From NCBI GenBank assembly GCA_913056235.1, contig CAJXMW010000004.1:1-64000 (forward strand): DNA of 64,000 bases. Reading direction: 5' to 3'. Positions 7,789 to 17,484 of the stretch are shown here, piece after piece. Below the pieces are notes generated by a model. The model did no database searches. It saw only the letters and a program-made list of their open reading frames with translations, and had not been told where the DNA came from. Each line of letters opens with the position of its first letter. Positions within the stretch are counted from its first letter, which is position 1. Source of the DNA: an uncultured Fodinibius sp. Lineage in GTDB: Bacteria; Bacteroidota; Rhodothermia; Balneolales; Balneolaceae. The translations under genes and the position numbers were made by a program.

Positions 7789-8664
7789 CTATGCCGTTGC
7801 TAAAAGCTCTTTGAGTGTAACACCGATTTCGGCTGGACTGTCAACAACAGTAACACCTGCATCGCGGAGTGCCTTCTTCTTGGAATCAGCTCCGCCTTCG
7901 CCGCCGGAAATAATAGCACCAGCGTGGCCCATGCGTCGACCTGGAGGTGCTGTGCTACCTGCAATAAAGGCAACGACGGGCTTATCAACATTTTCTTCGA
8001 TATAAGCGGCGGCTTCTTCTTCGGCCGTTCCGCCAATTTCGCCGATCAGCACAATGGCTTCGGTATCTTCATCCTGTTCGAAAAGCTTGACCGCATCAGT
8101 GTGGTTAGTTCCAATGACTGGGTCGCCGCCAATGCCGATAGCCGTGCTTTGACCGAGCCCAGCTTTGGTCAACTGATCGACGGCCTCATATGTGAGCGTA
8201 CCGGATCGTGAAATAAGTCCCACTTTTCCGGGCGTAAAAATATTTCCGGGCATAATACCAATCTTGGCTTCGCCGGGCGTAATAACACCGGGACAATTGG
8301 GTCCAACGAGCGTAGCGCCGTGGCTGTTCACAATCTGCTTGGCCGTAACCATATCTTTGACGGGAATGCCTTCGGTAATACAGATGATGGTTTGAATTCC
8401 TGCAAATGCGGCTTCCGAGATGGCATCACCTGCAAAGGCCGGAGGCACAAAGATAACCGAAGTGTTCGCATTTTCCTGTTCAACAGCATCGGCTACGGTG
8501 TTATAGACCGGCAAATCGTGATGTTTTGTTCCGCCTTTTCCCGGCGTGACACCGGCAACCACGTTGGTGCCGTATTCTATCATCTGCTCGGCGTGAAAGC
8601 TACCTTCGCTGCCTGTAATTCCCTGTACAACTAATCGAGTATCGTTACCTACGAGTACGCTCAT
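7789..8664 (-). CDS. sucD: Succinyl-CoA ligase (ADP/GDP-forming) subunit alpha
   Basis: A 291-residue protein matching the alpha subunit of succinyl-CoA synthetase throughout, at the usual length. The N-terminal CoA-binding Rossmann domain carries [12 protein letters not shown] and GVTPGKGG. The C-terminal ligase domain has the phosphohistidine H247 in MGHAGAI and the following [10 protein letters not shown] segment. It catalyses the substrate-level phosphorylation step of the TCA cycle with a beta subunit. sucC is not adjacent and must lie outside the window. It is transcribed alone and has its own terminator. Confidence 0.96.
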   Translation of the reverse strand: MSVLVGNDTRLVVQGITGSEGSFHAEQMIEYGTNVVAGVTPGKGGTKHHDLPVYNTVADAVEQENANTSVIFVPPAFAGDAISEAAFAGIQTIICITEGIPVKDMVTAKQIVNSHGATLVGPNCPGVITPGEAKIGIMPGNIFTPGKVGLISRSGTLTYEAVDQLTKAGLGQSTAIGIGGDPVIGTNHTDAVKLFEQDEDTEAIVLIGEIGGTAEEEAAAYIEENVDKPVVAFIAGSTAPPGRRMGHAGAIISGGEGGADSKKKALRDAGVTVVDSPAEIGVTLKELLATA

Positions 8665-8792
8665 GAACTTTTCGAATTAGATTAAACGGTTTCTTTGAGT
8701 CGGACGAAATATACCCACAAGATGATGATTTGGCAAAGATGAGAAAGGCATAATTAAGAATTAAAAATTAGGAATTACGAATGCCAATGCTT

Positions 8793-8899
8793 TGTCATTT
8801 CGAACGATTCCGACAACCGTCGGAAGAAGAGAGAAATCTGTGTTTTTATACAAAAGTATTGGCTCTAAACAAAGATCTCTCCCTCCGGTCGAGATGACA
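8793..8899. repeat. Long imperfect inverted repeat of the GTCATTTCGA type
   Basis: TGTCATTTCGA (8793-8803) and TCGAGATGACA (8889-8899) are near-perfect inverted ends. Inside are AGAGAGAAATCT and AGATCTCTCCCT, so most of the 107 bp can fold back on itself. It shares GAGAAATCTGTG with the copy at 15383-15408. This looks like a composite of two half-elements and fills most of the gap between sucD and dnaG. Confidence 0.65.
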
Positions 8900-8927
8900 G
8901 GTTGGGTTTATTTTTTTAATTAAAAAT

Positions 8928-8942
8928 GGATGAATATCATCC
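8928..8942. promoter_or_regulatory. Small perfect dyad upstream of dnaG
   Basis: GGATGA-ATA-TCATCC ends 25 bp before the dnaG start. It could be an operator or a leader hairpin; nothing else supports a function. Confidence 0.25.
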
Positions 8943-8967
8943 GTAATTCTGTTATCATTTCCTAGCT

Positions 8968-11043
8968 ATGGCAGTAATGATTCCCGATGAAAAAAAAGAA
9001 GAAGTACGCGGCGCGGCGGATATCGTCGAGGTGGTCGAGGACTATGTAAAACTCAAGCGATCTGGTCGAAGCTGGAAGGGATTGTGTCCGTTTCACGATG
9101 AAAAGACGCCTTCTTTTCACGTAACACCCGACCTAGGAATCTACAAGTGTTTTGGATGTGGAGAATCGGGTGATGTCTTCAATTTTGTAATGGAAATGGA
9201 GGGAGTTGGCTTTATGGAGGCGCTCCGGTCACTGGCTGATCGCTATGGCGTCTCGCTCCCAGAAAAAGAGGCCGAAGAATTTGATGAAGAGCACAACCTG
9301 CGGGAAGGGATTTATCATGCCCTCAAATATGCCGGCGTCTTTTTTTACCGTCACCTGATGGAGACAAAAGAGGCCGAGAGGGCCCGGGAGTATCTCAAGG
9401 AACGAGGTTATGACCGTAAGATCATCCAGAAATATGGCCTCGGCTATGCGCCCAGTGATGGCGAAAAACTGTATCGTGCGGCGCTGGATTCGGGACTTAA
9501 TGAAGAATATCTGCTTGAGGCGGGACTGATCAAACCCAGTAAGCGTGGCGATGGCTATTATGATGCGTTCCGCGGGCGATTAATGTTTCCCATTTTTAAT
9601 CCCTCGGGCAAAGCTATTGGGTATGCGGGACGCGTGCTCGGCAATGAGAAGACGGCCAAATACATCAACTCTCCGCAGACCAAGGTGTATAACAAGAGTA
9701 AGGTGCTCTACGGCATTAACTTTGCGAAGAATGAAATTCGCAAAACCGACGAGGTGATTTTGGTTGAGGGATATACGGATGTCATCTCCCTGCAGCAGTA
9801 TGGCATTGATAATGTAGCAGCCTCTAGTGGGACCTCGCTGACGCCCGATCAGATGAAATTGTTGCACCGTTACGGGGATACGATTACGATGATTTATGAC
9901 TCGGATTCTGCCGGCCAGCGGGCGATGAAGCGGGGCATAAACATTGCGCTTCGTGAGGGCATGGATGTGAAATTGCTGGAGCTGCCCGAAGGGGAAGATC
10001 CGGACTCATTTGTGCGACAATTTGGGAAGGAGTCGTTCCTGGAGATGAAGCGCGAGGAGTCGGAAGGGTTTCTTGATTACCTGATTCACAAAGCGAAAGA
10101 AGAAGGCAAGTGGGAAGATCCCGCTGAAAAGAAAAAGGTGATTTCTAAAATTTTGGAGAGTATTGCCCATATGCCCGACCCGGTCTCACGCGAGACGTTT
10201 GTCCAGCATCTGAATAGTAAGGCCAAAGTGGGCGATCGCGCGCTCTTTGATGAGTTGGGCAAAATAAGAAAAGAGCTGAAAGAAGAGCGCAAGAAGGCAA
10301 AGTTGCGCGAAAAACGTCGTAAAGAACGGGAGGCTCGACGCCAGCAGGAGCAGGCTCAGCAGGACATGGAGCAGGGGCCGACGCAGGATCCGCGCCCGCA
10401 GGCGCCCAATCCCCATACGGTGGGATTCAATGAGCAGGTAGAAACCAGCGAGCCGCGAAAGAAGCAACCAGAACCGCCGAAAAAGCGTCCCAATTATGAA
10501 AAAGAACTGATACGACTGATGCTGATGTACGACCGAGATATGATTGACTATATTGGATCGCAGTGCAACGGTCAGCAGTTTGAGGACGAGCAGCTTCGCG
10601 ACTTTTACGAGGATATTATTGAGCGATATAAAGATGAGAAAGAAGTCTCGGTAGAAGCCTATGCCGAGCGCGAGCATCCGTATCCCAAACTGGTGGGCGA
10701 AATTGTACTGGAGGAACATTCCGTGAGCGAGCGTCATCACGAGAAAATAGGCGTGCAGTATAAGAAGGATAAGAATCCATATCGGACGGCCAAGGGCGCG
10801 CTAAAAGCGTTGAAAATTCATTTTCTGGATCGCCTGCAAGTAGATCTCTACAAAAGATATAACTCGGCCGAGGGCGAAGAGCGCCAGAAAGTAATGAAGC
10901 AGATGAAAGAAGCCGGACGACAGCGTACCATGCTGCAACAATCACCCATCGATGAGTTGTTTCCCGATCCCGACTCGGATGCAGCTAAGAAAGTATCTGA
11001 TAAAGTTTTTGAGTACAAGATGAAGCATGAACGTGAAGAATAA
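8968..11043 (+). CDS. dnaG: DNA primase DnaG
   Basis: A 691-residue replicative primase that makes RNA primers at the fork. The CHC2 zinc finger is C40, H43, C61, C64 (CPFH...CFGC). The RNA-polymerase core follows, with the Toprim segment LVEGYTDVISL and the acidic DSDSAGQRA metal site. A charged, low-complexity linker (about 430-505; many Lys, Glu, Gln, Pro) separates it from the C-terminal helicase-binding region, which is longer than in E. coli (581 residues in total there). The start used gives MAVMIPDEKK; the Met three codons later is an alternative. Neighbours do not form the classical rpsU-dnaG-rpoD operon. Confidence 0.96.
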   Translation: MAVMIPDEKKEEVRGAADIVEVVEDYVKLKRSGRSWKGLCPFHDEKTPSFHVTPDLGIYKCFGCGESGDVFNFVMEMEGVGFMEALRSLADRYGVSLPEKEAEEFDEEHNLREGIYHALKYAGVFFYRHLMETKEAERAREYLKERGYDRKIIQKYGLGYAPSDGEKLYRAALDSGLNEEYLLEAGLIKPSKRGDGYYDAFRGRLMFPIFNPSGKAIGYAGRVLGNEKTAKYINSPQTKVYNKSKVLYGINFAKNEIRKTDEVILVEGYTDVISLQQYGIDNVAASSGTSLTPDQMKLLHRYGDTITMIYDSDSAGQRAMKRGINIALREGMDVKLLELPEGEDPDSFVRQFGKESFLEMKREESEGFLDYLIHKAKEEGKWEDPAEKKKVISKILESIAHMPDPVSRETFVQHLNSKAKVGDRALFDELGKIRKELKEERKKAKLREKRRKEREARRQQEQAQQDMEQGPTQDPRPQAPNPHTVGFNEQVETSEPRKKQPEPPKKRPNYEKELIRLMLMYDRDMIDYIGSQCNGQQFEDEQLRDFYEDIIERYKDEKEVSVEAYAEREHPYPKLVGEIVLEEHSVSERHHEKIGVQYKKDKNPYRTAKGALKALKIHFLDRLQVDLYKRYNSAEGEERQKVMKQMKEAGRQRTMLQQSPIDELFPDPDSDAAKKVSDKVFEYKMKHEREE

Positions 11044-11109
11044 TGTTATTGGCTGTCAGTCTTTATTTTTTGCTGCAAAACTGACTGCTGGAAACCGAAA
11101 GTTGAGCTG

Positions 11110-11934
11110 ATGTCTGACTATACTCCTGAGTTAAATTTAGCGAAGAAGACTGCGAAGTCCGCTGCCGAAATTGTTCAAAATTACCAGCGAGACAGTAACT
11201 ATTCGATCAATTTTAAAGGCAAAAATGATCTAGTCACCGAGGCTGATGTGAAGGCAGAGGAACATATTTTGTCAGCCATTCGCAGTGAATTTCCGGATGA
11301 TAATATTTTGGCCGAGGAATCTGCTAGCCAGAAAACCATGCCGGAGGGGCGCACCTGGCTGGTGGATCCCATTGACGGGACCACCAATTTTGCGCACGGT
11401 TTCCCGATTTATTGTATCTCGATCGGCCTTTGGGAAAACAAGAAACCACAAATGGGATTGGTGCTGGAGGTTTCGGGCGATGAGTGTTTTTCGGCACTTG
11501 CCGGTCAGGGGGCTTTTCTCAATGGCAATCCAATTACCGTTTCAAAGAGGAAGGATCCCAGTGATGCATTGGTTGGCACCGGATTTCCTTACAATGATTT
11601 TAGTTTGGTTGATAATTATATCGGTTTTTTTCGTATGCTGATGGAATCAGTGCAGGGGATGCGTCGGCCGGGTGCGGCCTCGTACGATTTGTGCTGCGTG
11701 GCGTGTGGACGTTTTGAAGGCTTCTACGAATATGCCCTGAATCCCTGGGATGTGGGAGCGGCTGCGCTAATTGTGCAGGAGGCCGGTGGTAAGGTGACTG
11801 ACTGGACCGGTGGTGGTGACTGGCTGTTTGGCAAACGGATTGTGGCAGGCAATCCGTCAGTTCATCAGTTTTTGCTCGAAGAGGTTGGCAATTATTTTGA
11901 TAAAGATGAAGTAAAAGCAAGAAGTGAAAAGTAA
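11110..11934 (+). CDS. Inositol monophosphatase family protein
   Basis: A 274-residue Mg-dependent phosphatase of the SuhB/IMPase family. Motif A is E70 (LAEES) with D86 and D89 in WLVDPIDGTTNF; motif B is NPWDVGAAALIVQEAGG. Length and motif spacing are normal. The family hydrolyses myo-inositol monophosphates, and some members act on NADP, PAP or histidinol phosphate, so the substrate is uncertain. It follows dnaG by 66 bp on the same strand and may share its transcript. Confidence 0.9.
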   Translation: MSDYTPELNLAKKTAKSAAEIVQNYQRDSNYSINFKGKNDLVTEADVKAEEHILSAIRSEFPDDNILAEESASQKTMPEGRTWLVDPIDGTTNFAHGFPIYCISIGLWENKKPQMGLVLEVSGDECFSALAGQGAFLNGNPITVSKRKDPSDALVGTGFPYNDFSLVDNYIGFFRMLMESVQGMRRPGAASYDLCCVACGRFEGFYEYALNPWDVGAAALIVQEAGGKVTDWTGGGDWLFGKRIVAGNPSVHQFLLEEVGNYFDKDEVKARSEK

Positions 11935-11971
11935 AAAGGCAAGAGTGAGGCAACTTTCTTTCACTTTTGCC
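11933..11971 (-). terminator. Terminator of bshB1
   Basis: On the minus strand the stem GGCAAAAGTGA / TCACTCTTGCC (11 bp, one wobble, 12-nt loop) is followed by CTTTTTAC. It lies just past the bshB1 stop and between two convergent genes. Confidence 0.7.
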
Positions 11972-11981
11972 ATCTGCTATT

Positions 11982-12725
11982 TCACCTGTCCGGCTCAGTC
12001 TCAAAAAAGGCGCCAAACGATTTTATCGGCACCGGTCCGTTGTGGTACTTGAACGGCTCTCCGTAAGTAGCACCAATCAAATGTCCATAGTGACGAGCAC
12101 GGGCTTCGATTCCGTCAAAAAACTCTTCGCTTGAGATATAGGTCTCTGGTTCATCCTCGGGATTTTGTACGTTGAACTGGCTCTCAAACGCCAGGATAGC
12201 TTCTTTCTTGGTCTCGAAGGTGTCCGAGATATCAAAGACGATGTCGGGTTCAAAGGGGCGATCCTGCATAAAGTGAAGTACATGTGAGGGACGCCAACGC
12301 TCCTGGGGATTTCCGTTGCCATCGTTAGTTTCAATTTTCGTCAATCCGCTGAAGAAAATAGCATCCAGGGCCAGTTGCGTAGCATTTCCGTGATCCGGAT
12401 GGCGATCTGATGGGGCGCCCACTAGGCAAACATGGGGACGATATTCCCGAATTTTACGGATAATTTTCTTCTGATAGGTGCGTGTGCTCTCGAGCTTGGT
12501 GTCGGGTAATCCCAGGTTTTCGCGCACTTCAAGTCCGATAATATCGGAAGCATTTGAAGCCTCTGTGAGCCGTTGCTCGGGCGTACCGCGGCTGCCCATC
12601 TCACCACGCGTAAAATCGGCAACCCCCACTTTTTTACCTTGTTCCACAAGAGCTGCCAGGGTACCCCCACAACAGAGTTCGGTATCATCGGGGTGCGCCG
12701 AGAGTGCTAAAACATCAAGTTTCAT
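11982..12725 (-). CDS. bshB1: Bacillithiol biosynthesis deacetylase BshB1
   Basis: A 247-residue LmbE/PIG-L zinc deacetylase. Metal motif HPDD at H11-D14 (SAHPDDTELCCGG) and HPDH at 109-112 are both present, and the stretch TRGEMGSRGTPEQRLTEA is characteristic of BshB1, as is the ending IGATYGEPF. It removes the acetyl group from GlcNAc-malate during synthesis of the low-molecular-weight thiol bacillithiol. The open frame runs back to 13043, into the divergent permease, but the Met at 12725 begins the conserved domain directly. Other bsh genes are not in the window. Confidence 0.92.
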   Translation of the reverse strand: MKLDVLALSAHPDDTELCCGGTLAALVEQGKKVGVADFTRGEMGSRGTPEQRLTEASNASDIIGLEVRENLGLPDTKLESTRTYQKKIIRKIREYRPHVCLVGAPSDRHPDHGNATQLALDAIFFSGLTKIETNDGNGNPQERWRPSHVLHFMQDRPFEPDIVFDISDTFETKKEAILAFESQFNVQNPEDEPETYISSEEFFDGIEARARHYGHLIGATYGEPFKYHNGPVPIKSFGAFFETEPDR

Positions 12726-12861
12726 ATCAAAAAGTTCGTTAAATTTGGCGTATAATATAGGTGAAATTTTGGGGATCGATAAAATATGATATCCAAAAAT
12801 ACCTGCAACGTTTTTAAATAGGCGCCGTAGGAGAGACGTTATTAACAAATTTAAAGAGGGT

Positions 12862-14103
12862 ATGTCTAACATAAGTCGACTAATAAATAGTACCTGGGAG
12901 GGCCTCAAAATTTCCCTGAGTGCGCTTGGGATCAACAAAACACGTTCAATTCTCACCACTCTTTGTATCATTATTGGTATTGTGATGGTGACGCTGATGA
13001 ATGCTGTAAGCAATGGGATGGACGCCGAGTTTGATAAAAGCATGGCGATGATGGGGCAGAATGTGATTTACATTGAGACACAGCCTTGGCAACGAGGCCC
13101 TGATTATAAATGGTGGGAGTATCGCAGCCGCCGCGACATGAGGCTGGATTATGTGGATGATATTCGCGAAGCGAGTCGGCTGGCTTCGGATGTATCAGCA
13201 GCTGCGGCCACGGGAACCTCAATCCGGTATCAGGACCAAAGTGCCGAGGGCGTGTTTATGGCCGGGGTCACTGATCGTTATTTTGATACAGCGGGCCTGG
13301 ATATCGAATCGGGACGTGTGTTTACAGCGGAAGAAGTACGCCGAGGAGCCAAAGTTGCAATCCTGGGTGCAACGCTGGCTGAGAAACTTTTTGAGAATGA
13401 AATTCCACTGGACAAAGAAATTCGAGTTGGCGGACAAAAATTCCGTGTGATCGGTATTCTGGAAAAACAAGGAAAATTTCTGGGGCTGGCCGATATGGAC
13501 CGGCGTGCCATTGCCCCCATCACGGCCTATGGACAAATTTTCAGCCTCCGCAGGGATATACAGATTGCTGTAAAGTTCCCGAGCAAAGAGTTGGCTGAAG
13601 AGGGACAGTATGAAATTGAAGGCATTATGCGACGCATTCGTCAGCTCGAGGCCACGGAGAAAAATGATTTTGAGATCAACAAACCAGAAGCTTTTGAGCA
13701 GCAACTCTCATCCTTTAAAACCGGCCTGTATGCCGTTGGCGGTGGATTAACAGCACTCTCACTTATTATTGGCGGCATCGGTGTAATGAATATCATGTTC
13801 GTGTCGGTTCGCGAGCGAACGAAAGAAATCGGAATCCGCAAAGCCGTAGGAGCCAAGGCATGGGAAATTCTCTACCAATTTTTGATAGAAGCGGTCATGA
13901 TGTGCCTGATGGGCGGCCTGATTGGCTTGATGTTAGCCTACCCGTTGAGTTTGTTGCTGAACCAAATTTTTGTTGCTACCGTCGATATCAGTGTGGTAAT
14001 GGCAGCTATTGTGTTGTGTTCGCTAGTAGGACTTATTTTTGGATTTATCCCGGCCTACAAGGCAGCCAAATCGGATCCCATAGAATCACTGAGGTACGAA
14101 TAG
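12862..14103 (+). CDS. MacB-like ABC transporter permease (first of pair)
   Basis: A 413-residue permease with the FtsX/MacB layout: one N-terminal transmembrane helix (about 31-51), a large periplasmic MacB core domain (about 55-285), then three helices near residues 290-315, 345-368 and 375-400. It has no ATP-binding domain, unlike E. coli MacB, where ATPase and permease are fused. It ends in PIESLRYE, as does its downstream neighbour, showing the two are paralogues. The next start codon follows its stop directly (14101-14106). It probably forms a heterodimeric exporter with that neighbour and the ATPase at 20729. Confidence 0.88.
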   Translation: MSNISRLINSTWEGLKISLSALGINKTRSILTTLCIIIGIVMVTLMNAVSNGMDAEFDKSMAMMGQNVIYIETQPWQRGPDYKWWEYRSRRDMRLDYVDDIREASRLASDVSAAAATGTSIRYQDQSAEGVFMAGVTDRYFDTAGLDIESGRVFTAEEVRRGAKVAILGATLAEKLFENEIPLDKEIRVGGQKFRVIGILEKQGKFLGLADMDRRAIAPITAYGQIFSLRRDIQIAVKFPSKELAEEGQYEIEGIMRRIRQLEATEKNDFEINKPEAFEQQLSSFKTGLYAVGGGLTALSLIIGGIGVMNIMFVSVRERTKEIGIRKAVGAKAWEILYQFLIEAVMMCLMGGLIGLMLAYPLSLLLNQIFVATVDISVVMAAIVLCSLVGLIFGFIPAYKAAKSDPIESLRYE

Positions 14104-15327
14104 ATGAATATTAAAGAGGTTTTTAAACAGGCTTTTGATTCGCTTTGGTCAAATAAGCTGCGGTCATCATTAACGTTGCTGGCACTGGTAGTGGGCGTGT
14201 TTGCGGTCATTGTATCTACTACGGCCGTGGCAGTGCTCGATAATTTTTTCCAGAATACGATGAGCGTTATGGGTGGGGACGTGATCAATGTTTCCAAAAG
14301 CCCCACTGTGATGATTGGCCGTGGTGATCGCAGCAACCGTAACCGCCAGGATATTACTTTTGAGACTGCCGAGCGGATGCAGGATTTACTACAGCTGGCC
14401 GAGAACGTGAGTCCGGATGAGACGTTTGACCGCACCAGTATAATTCGTGGGGATGAAGAGACCGAGCCGACTGTCCGGGTCGTGGGCAGTAACCAGCATT
14501 ATTTGAGTAATAATGCTTATGAGCTGGTGGAGGGGCGTAATTTTAGTTCCGAGGATATTCAGTACGGCCGTCCATTTGTAATTATTGGCAGTAATATACG
14601 GGGTAAGCTGTTCCAGACCGAATATCCTTTGGGGAAAAGTATTCGTATCGCCGGACAGCAGTATCAGATTATTGGCACTTTGGAGGAGAAGGGAAGTATT
14701 TTCGGGCAGTCGCTCGACGAATTTGTACTGGTTCCCTATACCACAGCGCTGAGGGTTTATGGTGGCAATCGTAATATCGATATTCAGGTTCGCGCCCCGG
14801 CAATGGACTTTATTGAGGCTACCATTGATGAGGTGACCGGAGTGCTTCGAGTGATCCGTAAAGTAGCTCCGGGCTTGGAAAATGACTTTGAGATTGAGAC
14901 CAACGATTCGTTGGCCGGCACCTTCGATCAGTTTACATTTATCCTGTATGTAGTTGGATTTGTCATTGGTGGGATAACGCTTTTTGGGGCCGGCATTGGT
15001 GTGATGAATATTATGCTCGTTTCAGTGACCGAACGCACGCGTGAAATCGGAATCAGAAAGGCGGTGGGTGCCACCAAAAAAGCTATTGTATCCCAATTTC
15101 TGGCCGAAACTATTTTTATCTGTCAGATTGGTGGGTTGCTGGGCATTTTGTTTGGGCTTTTAGGTGGTAATGCGATGGCGGTATGGATTGAGGCCGATCC
15201 CGTTATACCAATCTGGGCGGTATTGTTTGGATTTTTTGGCATGTTTGTTATTGGTGTGACTTTCGGCGTATATCCTGCCTATAAGGCTGCTCAGCTGGAT
15301 CCTATTGAAAGCTTGCGCTACGAATAG
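14104..15327 (+). CDS. MacB-like ABC transporter permease (second of pair)
   Basis: A 407-residue paralogue of the preceding gene with the same layout: N-terminal helix (about 18-42), periplasmic MacB core, and three C-terminal helices. It shares the GIGVMNIMLVSVTERTREIGIRKAVGA segment that follows the second helix and the PIESLRYE end. There is no nucleotide-binding domain. Two different permease subunits suggest a heterodimer. Its substrate (antibiotic, lipoprotein, peptide or lipid) cannot be told. The TolC, fusion-protein and ATPase genes lie 2.6-6 kb downstream on the same strand. Confidence 0.88.
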   Translation: MNIKEVFKQAFDSLWSNKLRSSLTLLALVVGVFAVIVSTTAVAVLDNFFQNTMSVMGGDVINVSKSPTVMIGRGDRSNRNRQDITFETAERMQDLLQLAENVSPDETFDRTSIIRGDEETEPTVRVVGSNQHYLSNNAYELVEGRNFSSEDIQYGRPFVIIGSNIRGKLFQTEYPLGKSIRIAGQQYQIIGTLEEKGSIFGQSLDEFVLVPYTTALRVYGGNRNIDIQVRAPAMDFIEATIDEVTGVLRVIRKVAPGLENDFEIETNDSLAGTFDQFTFILYVVGFVIGGITLFGAGIGVMNIMLVSVTERTREIGIRKAVGATKKAIVSQFLAETIFICQIGGLLGILFGLLGGNAMAVWIEADPVIPIWAVLFGFFGMFVIGVTFGVYPAYKAAQLDPIESLRYE

Positions 15328-15380
15328 TTCAGTGCACAGTGAGCAGTTAACAGTTTGTAGTTTGGTTTGCTACCCAGTTG

Positions 15381-15408
15381 TTATTTCGAGCGCAGCGAGA
15401 AATCTGTG
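15381..15408. repeat. ATTTCGAGCGCAGCGAGAAATCT repeat
   Basis: ATTTC and GAAAT form the outer arms of a short hairpin around GAGCGCAGCGA. The sequence is shared with the element before dnaG (GAGAAATCTGTG). It occupies the gap between the permease pair and the glycosyltransferase gene. Confidence 0.65.
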
Positions 15409-15491
15409 TTTGGAGATCCTTATCATAATCCACGTGGTCCACGTTCTACTGCTATTTTTTGATGCGAGTGGCACTAGTTATATTCTGGCTT

Positions 15492-16733
15492 ATGGATAAA
15501 TCACAACACGTATTAATTATTGGCTTCGTCTGGCCGGAGCCTCAGTCTTCGGCGGCAGGACGTCGTATGATGGAACTTATTTCACTCTTCCAGAGCCGGG
15601 GGTGGGATATTACGTTTGCCAGCTCGGCAGCAGAAACCGAATATATGGCCGATCTCGAAAGCCAGGGAATCCAGACAAAATCCGTTGAGATAAACAGCTC
15701 AACTTTTGATGAATTCGTTCAAGATTTAGCCCCCTCAATGGTATTGTTTGACCGCTTTGTGACCGAAGAGCAGTTTGGTTGGCGGGTAGCTGAGCAGTGT
15801 CCCGATGCCCTGCGGATTCTGGACACCGAAGACCTGCACTGCCTGCGTCGGGCGCGTAAAGAAGCAGTCACCCATGACCGTGATTTTGATAGGGCAGATC
15901 TGTTCTCTGGCGATGATGCCAAGCGTGAAATTGCCAGTATCTACCGTTGTGATTTAACGTTGATGATTTCGGAATATGAGATGGAGCTGCTGCAGAATGT
16001 GTTTGGGGTTGATGCGGATTTACTGCAATATTTGCCTTTTTTGCTGGATCCCATTGACGAGGCTAATACTCAGCAGTGGCCAGATTTTGAGGAGCGTCAG
16101 CATTTTGTGACCATTGGCAACTTTCGCCATGATCCCAATGCGGATTCGGTGGAGTTTTTATACAAAGCAGTTTGGCCTGAAGTACGTAAGCAGTTGCCCG
16201 ATGCCGAGTTTCATATTTACGGCGCGTATCCCAATCAGCGTGTGGAGCAATTGCACAAACCTGAGAAAGGGTTTTATATCGAGGGCAGGGCACCAAATGC
16301 TGATGCCGTTCTAATGAATGCTAAAGTATGTCTGGCGCCGTTGCGTTTTGGAGCGGGGCTCAAAGGAAAGCTGATTGAGTCGATGCAGTGCGGTACGCCC
16401 AGCGTAACTACGCCTGTTGGCGCCGAAGGTATCAACGGAGAGCTCCCCTGGAGTGGCACTGTTGCTGAGGATCCCCAGAAAATTGCCGCCGGTGCTGTAG
16501 AACTATATACAAACAGAGCCGCCTGGCAAAGAGCTCAGCAAAATGGAATTGAGATCATGAACAAGCGGTTTGCCCACCAGAATTTTTCCAAGGACTTGTT
16601 CAATTCAATAAAGAATCTAAAGAGATGTCTAGGCGAACATCGCCGACAGAATTTTACCGGGCAGATGCTGATGCATCACCGCTCGGCTAGCTCGAAATAT
16701 ATGTCCCGCTGGATTGAAGCCAAAAACAACTAA
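15492..16733 (+). CDS. Glycosyltransferase (GT4/GT1 fold)
   Basis: A 413-residue GT-B glycosyltransferase. The N-terminal half starts VLIIGFVWPEPQSSAAGRRMMEL, a Rossmann-type opening with an early loop. The C-terminal half carries the donor-binding block APLRFGAGLKGKLIESMQCGTPSVTTPVGAEGI with the usual acidic residue (E). The frame is open from 15459, but the Met at 15492 removes a hydrophobic run that reads like intergenic sequence. It sits between transporter genes and has no sugar-synthesis neighbours; the acceptor is unknown. Confidence 0.85.
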   Translation: MDKSQHVLIIGFVWPEPQSSAAGRRMMELISLFQSRGWDITFASSAAETEYMADLESQGIQTKSVEINSSTFDEFVQDLAPSMVLFDRFVTEEQFGWRVAEQCPDALRILDTEDLHCLRRARKEAVTHDRDFDRADLFSGDDAKREIASIYRCDLTLMISEYEMELLQNVFGVDADLLQYLPFLLDPIDEANTQQWPDFEERQHFVTIGNFRHDPNADSVEFLYKAVWPEVRKQLPDAEFHIYGAYPNQRVEQLHKPEKGFYIEGRAPNADAVLMNAKVCLAPLRFGAGLKGKLIESMQCGTPSVTTPVGAEGINGELPWSGTVAEDPQKIAAGAVELYTNRAAWQRAQQNGIEIMNKRFAHQNFSKDLFNSIKNLKRCLGEHRRQNFTGQMLMHHRSASSKYMSRWIEAKNN

Positions 16734-16816
16734 AAATGGATGATATTTTATGTCCCAAGATTTCCTTATAATTAAACTTAGGTTGCACCGTAGAATTAAA
16801 CCGACAGCAAACTATT

Positions 16817-17029
16817 ATGAATGAAGAGATTATAGAGAATTTAAACCAAGAGCTGGATGATGCTCTTGACCGCGGCCGGAAAATGGTAGAAGACGAAGAA
16901 CTGACTGAACGTATTGATGAAGTAAAAAAGCGGGCCGAGAATCTTATCCGTAAACATCCCGTAAAAAGTGTAGCTGGCGGGTTGCTCGCTGGATACTTGT
17001 TGGGTAAAATTTTGAGTTCGGACGATTAG
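16817..17029 (+). CDS. YqjD/ElaB-like (DUF883-type) membrane-anchored protein
   Basis: A 70-residue protein with an acidic coiled-coil-like N-terminal part and a C-terminal anchor (KHPVKSVAGGLLAGYLLGKIL) with spaced glycines, the hallmark of YqjD/ElaB proteins. In E. coli these are stress-induced inner-membrane proteins that bind ribosomes. It is followed 7 bp later by a YqjE-like gene, so the three small genes here resemble the yqjDEK cluster. Confidence 0.7.
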   Translation: MNEEIIENLNQELDDALDRGRKMVEDEELTERIDEVKKRAENLIRKHPVKSVAGGLLAGYLLGKILSSDD

Positions 17030-17036
17030 CATATTT

Positions 17037-17474
17037 ATGAAGAAAAACAAGAAGACAGATAAGCTGGGCCAGCGGCTCAGGGCTATCTCTGCCGACTTAA
17101 AACTCTATTTTGAGAAGCGTATTGAGCTTGTGATGCTCAATGTTGGGGAATATGTTTCGGGCTGGATGGCTGCCTCATTACACCGGGCTGCGGGAGCACT
17201 ATTATTGCTCGGTGGCGTCTGCTTTTTACTTATGGCCTTGGCGATCTATTTAGGGAATTTGTTAGCAAGTGAAAGTTTGGGGTATGTATTGGTGTCGCTG
17301 CCACTGTTGTTGGCCGGTGTACTATTTCTGTATCTGAAGCCTCGTGGCTTATTTGATCAGCTGCAACAGGTGTTTGAAGAAGAGGTTATTAAAGCTATTG
17401 AGCAGGATATGAAGAGAGATCACGACAAAATTGAATCAGCTGAAATGACACGATCTACAAACGGCGAAGAATAA
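17037..17474 (+). CDS. YqjE-like phage-holin-superfamily membrane protein
   Basis: A 145-residue protein with an amphipathic N-terminus, two adjacent transmembrane helices (about 50-75 and 82-102), and a charged C-terminal tail. This is the layout of the YqjE/holin-X family. Its position between two YqjD-like anchors supports the assignment. The cellular role is not known; an involvement in membrane stress is inference. Confidence 0.7.
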   Translation: MKKNKKTDKLGQRLRAISADLKLYFEKRIELVMLNVGEYVSGWMAASLHRAAGALLLLGGVCFLLMALAIYLGNLLASESLGYVLVSLPLLLAGVLFLYLKPRGLFDQLQQVFEEEVIKAIEQDMKRDHDKIESAEMTRSTNGEE

Positions 17475-17484
17475 GGGAACTATT

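Noticed and set aside
12726-13043. A 106-residue N-terminal extension of BshB1
   Set aside because: It runs antisense into the divergent permease gene and precedes a family-typical start MKLDVLALSAHPDD.
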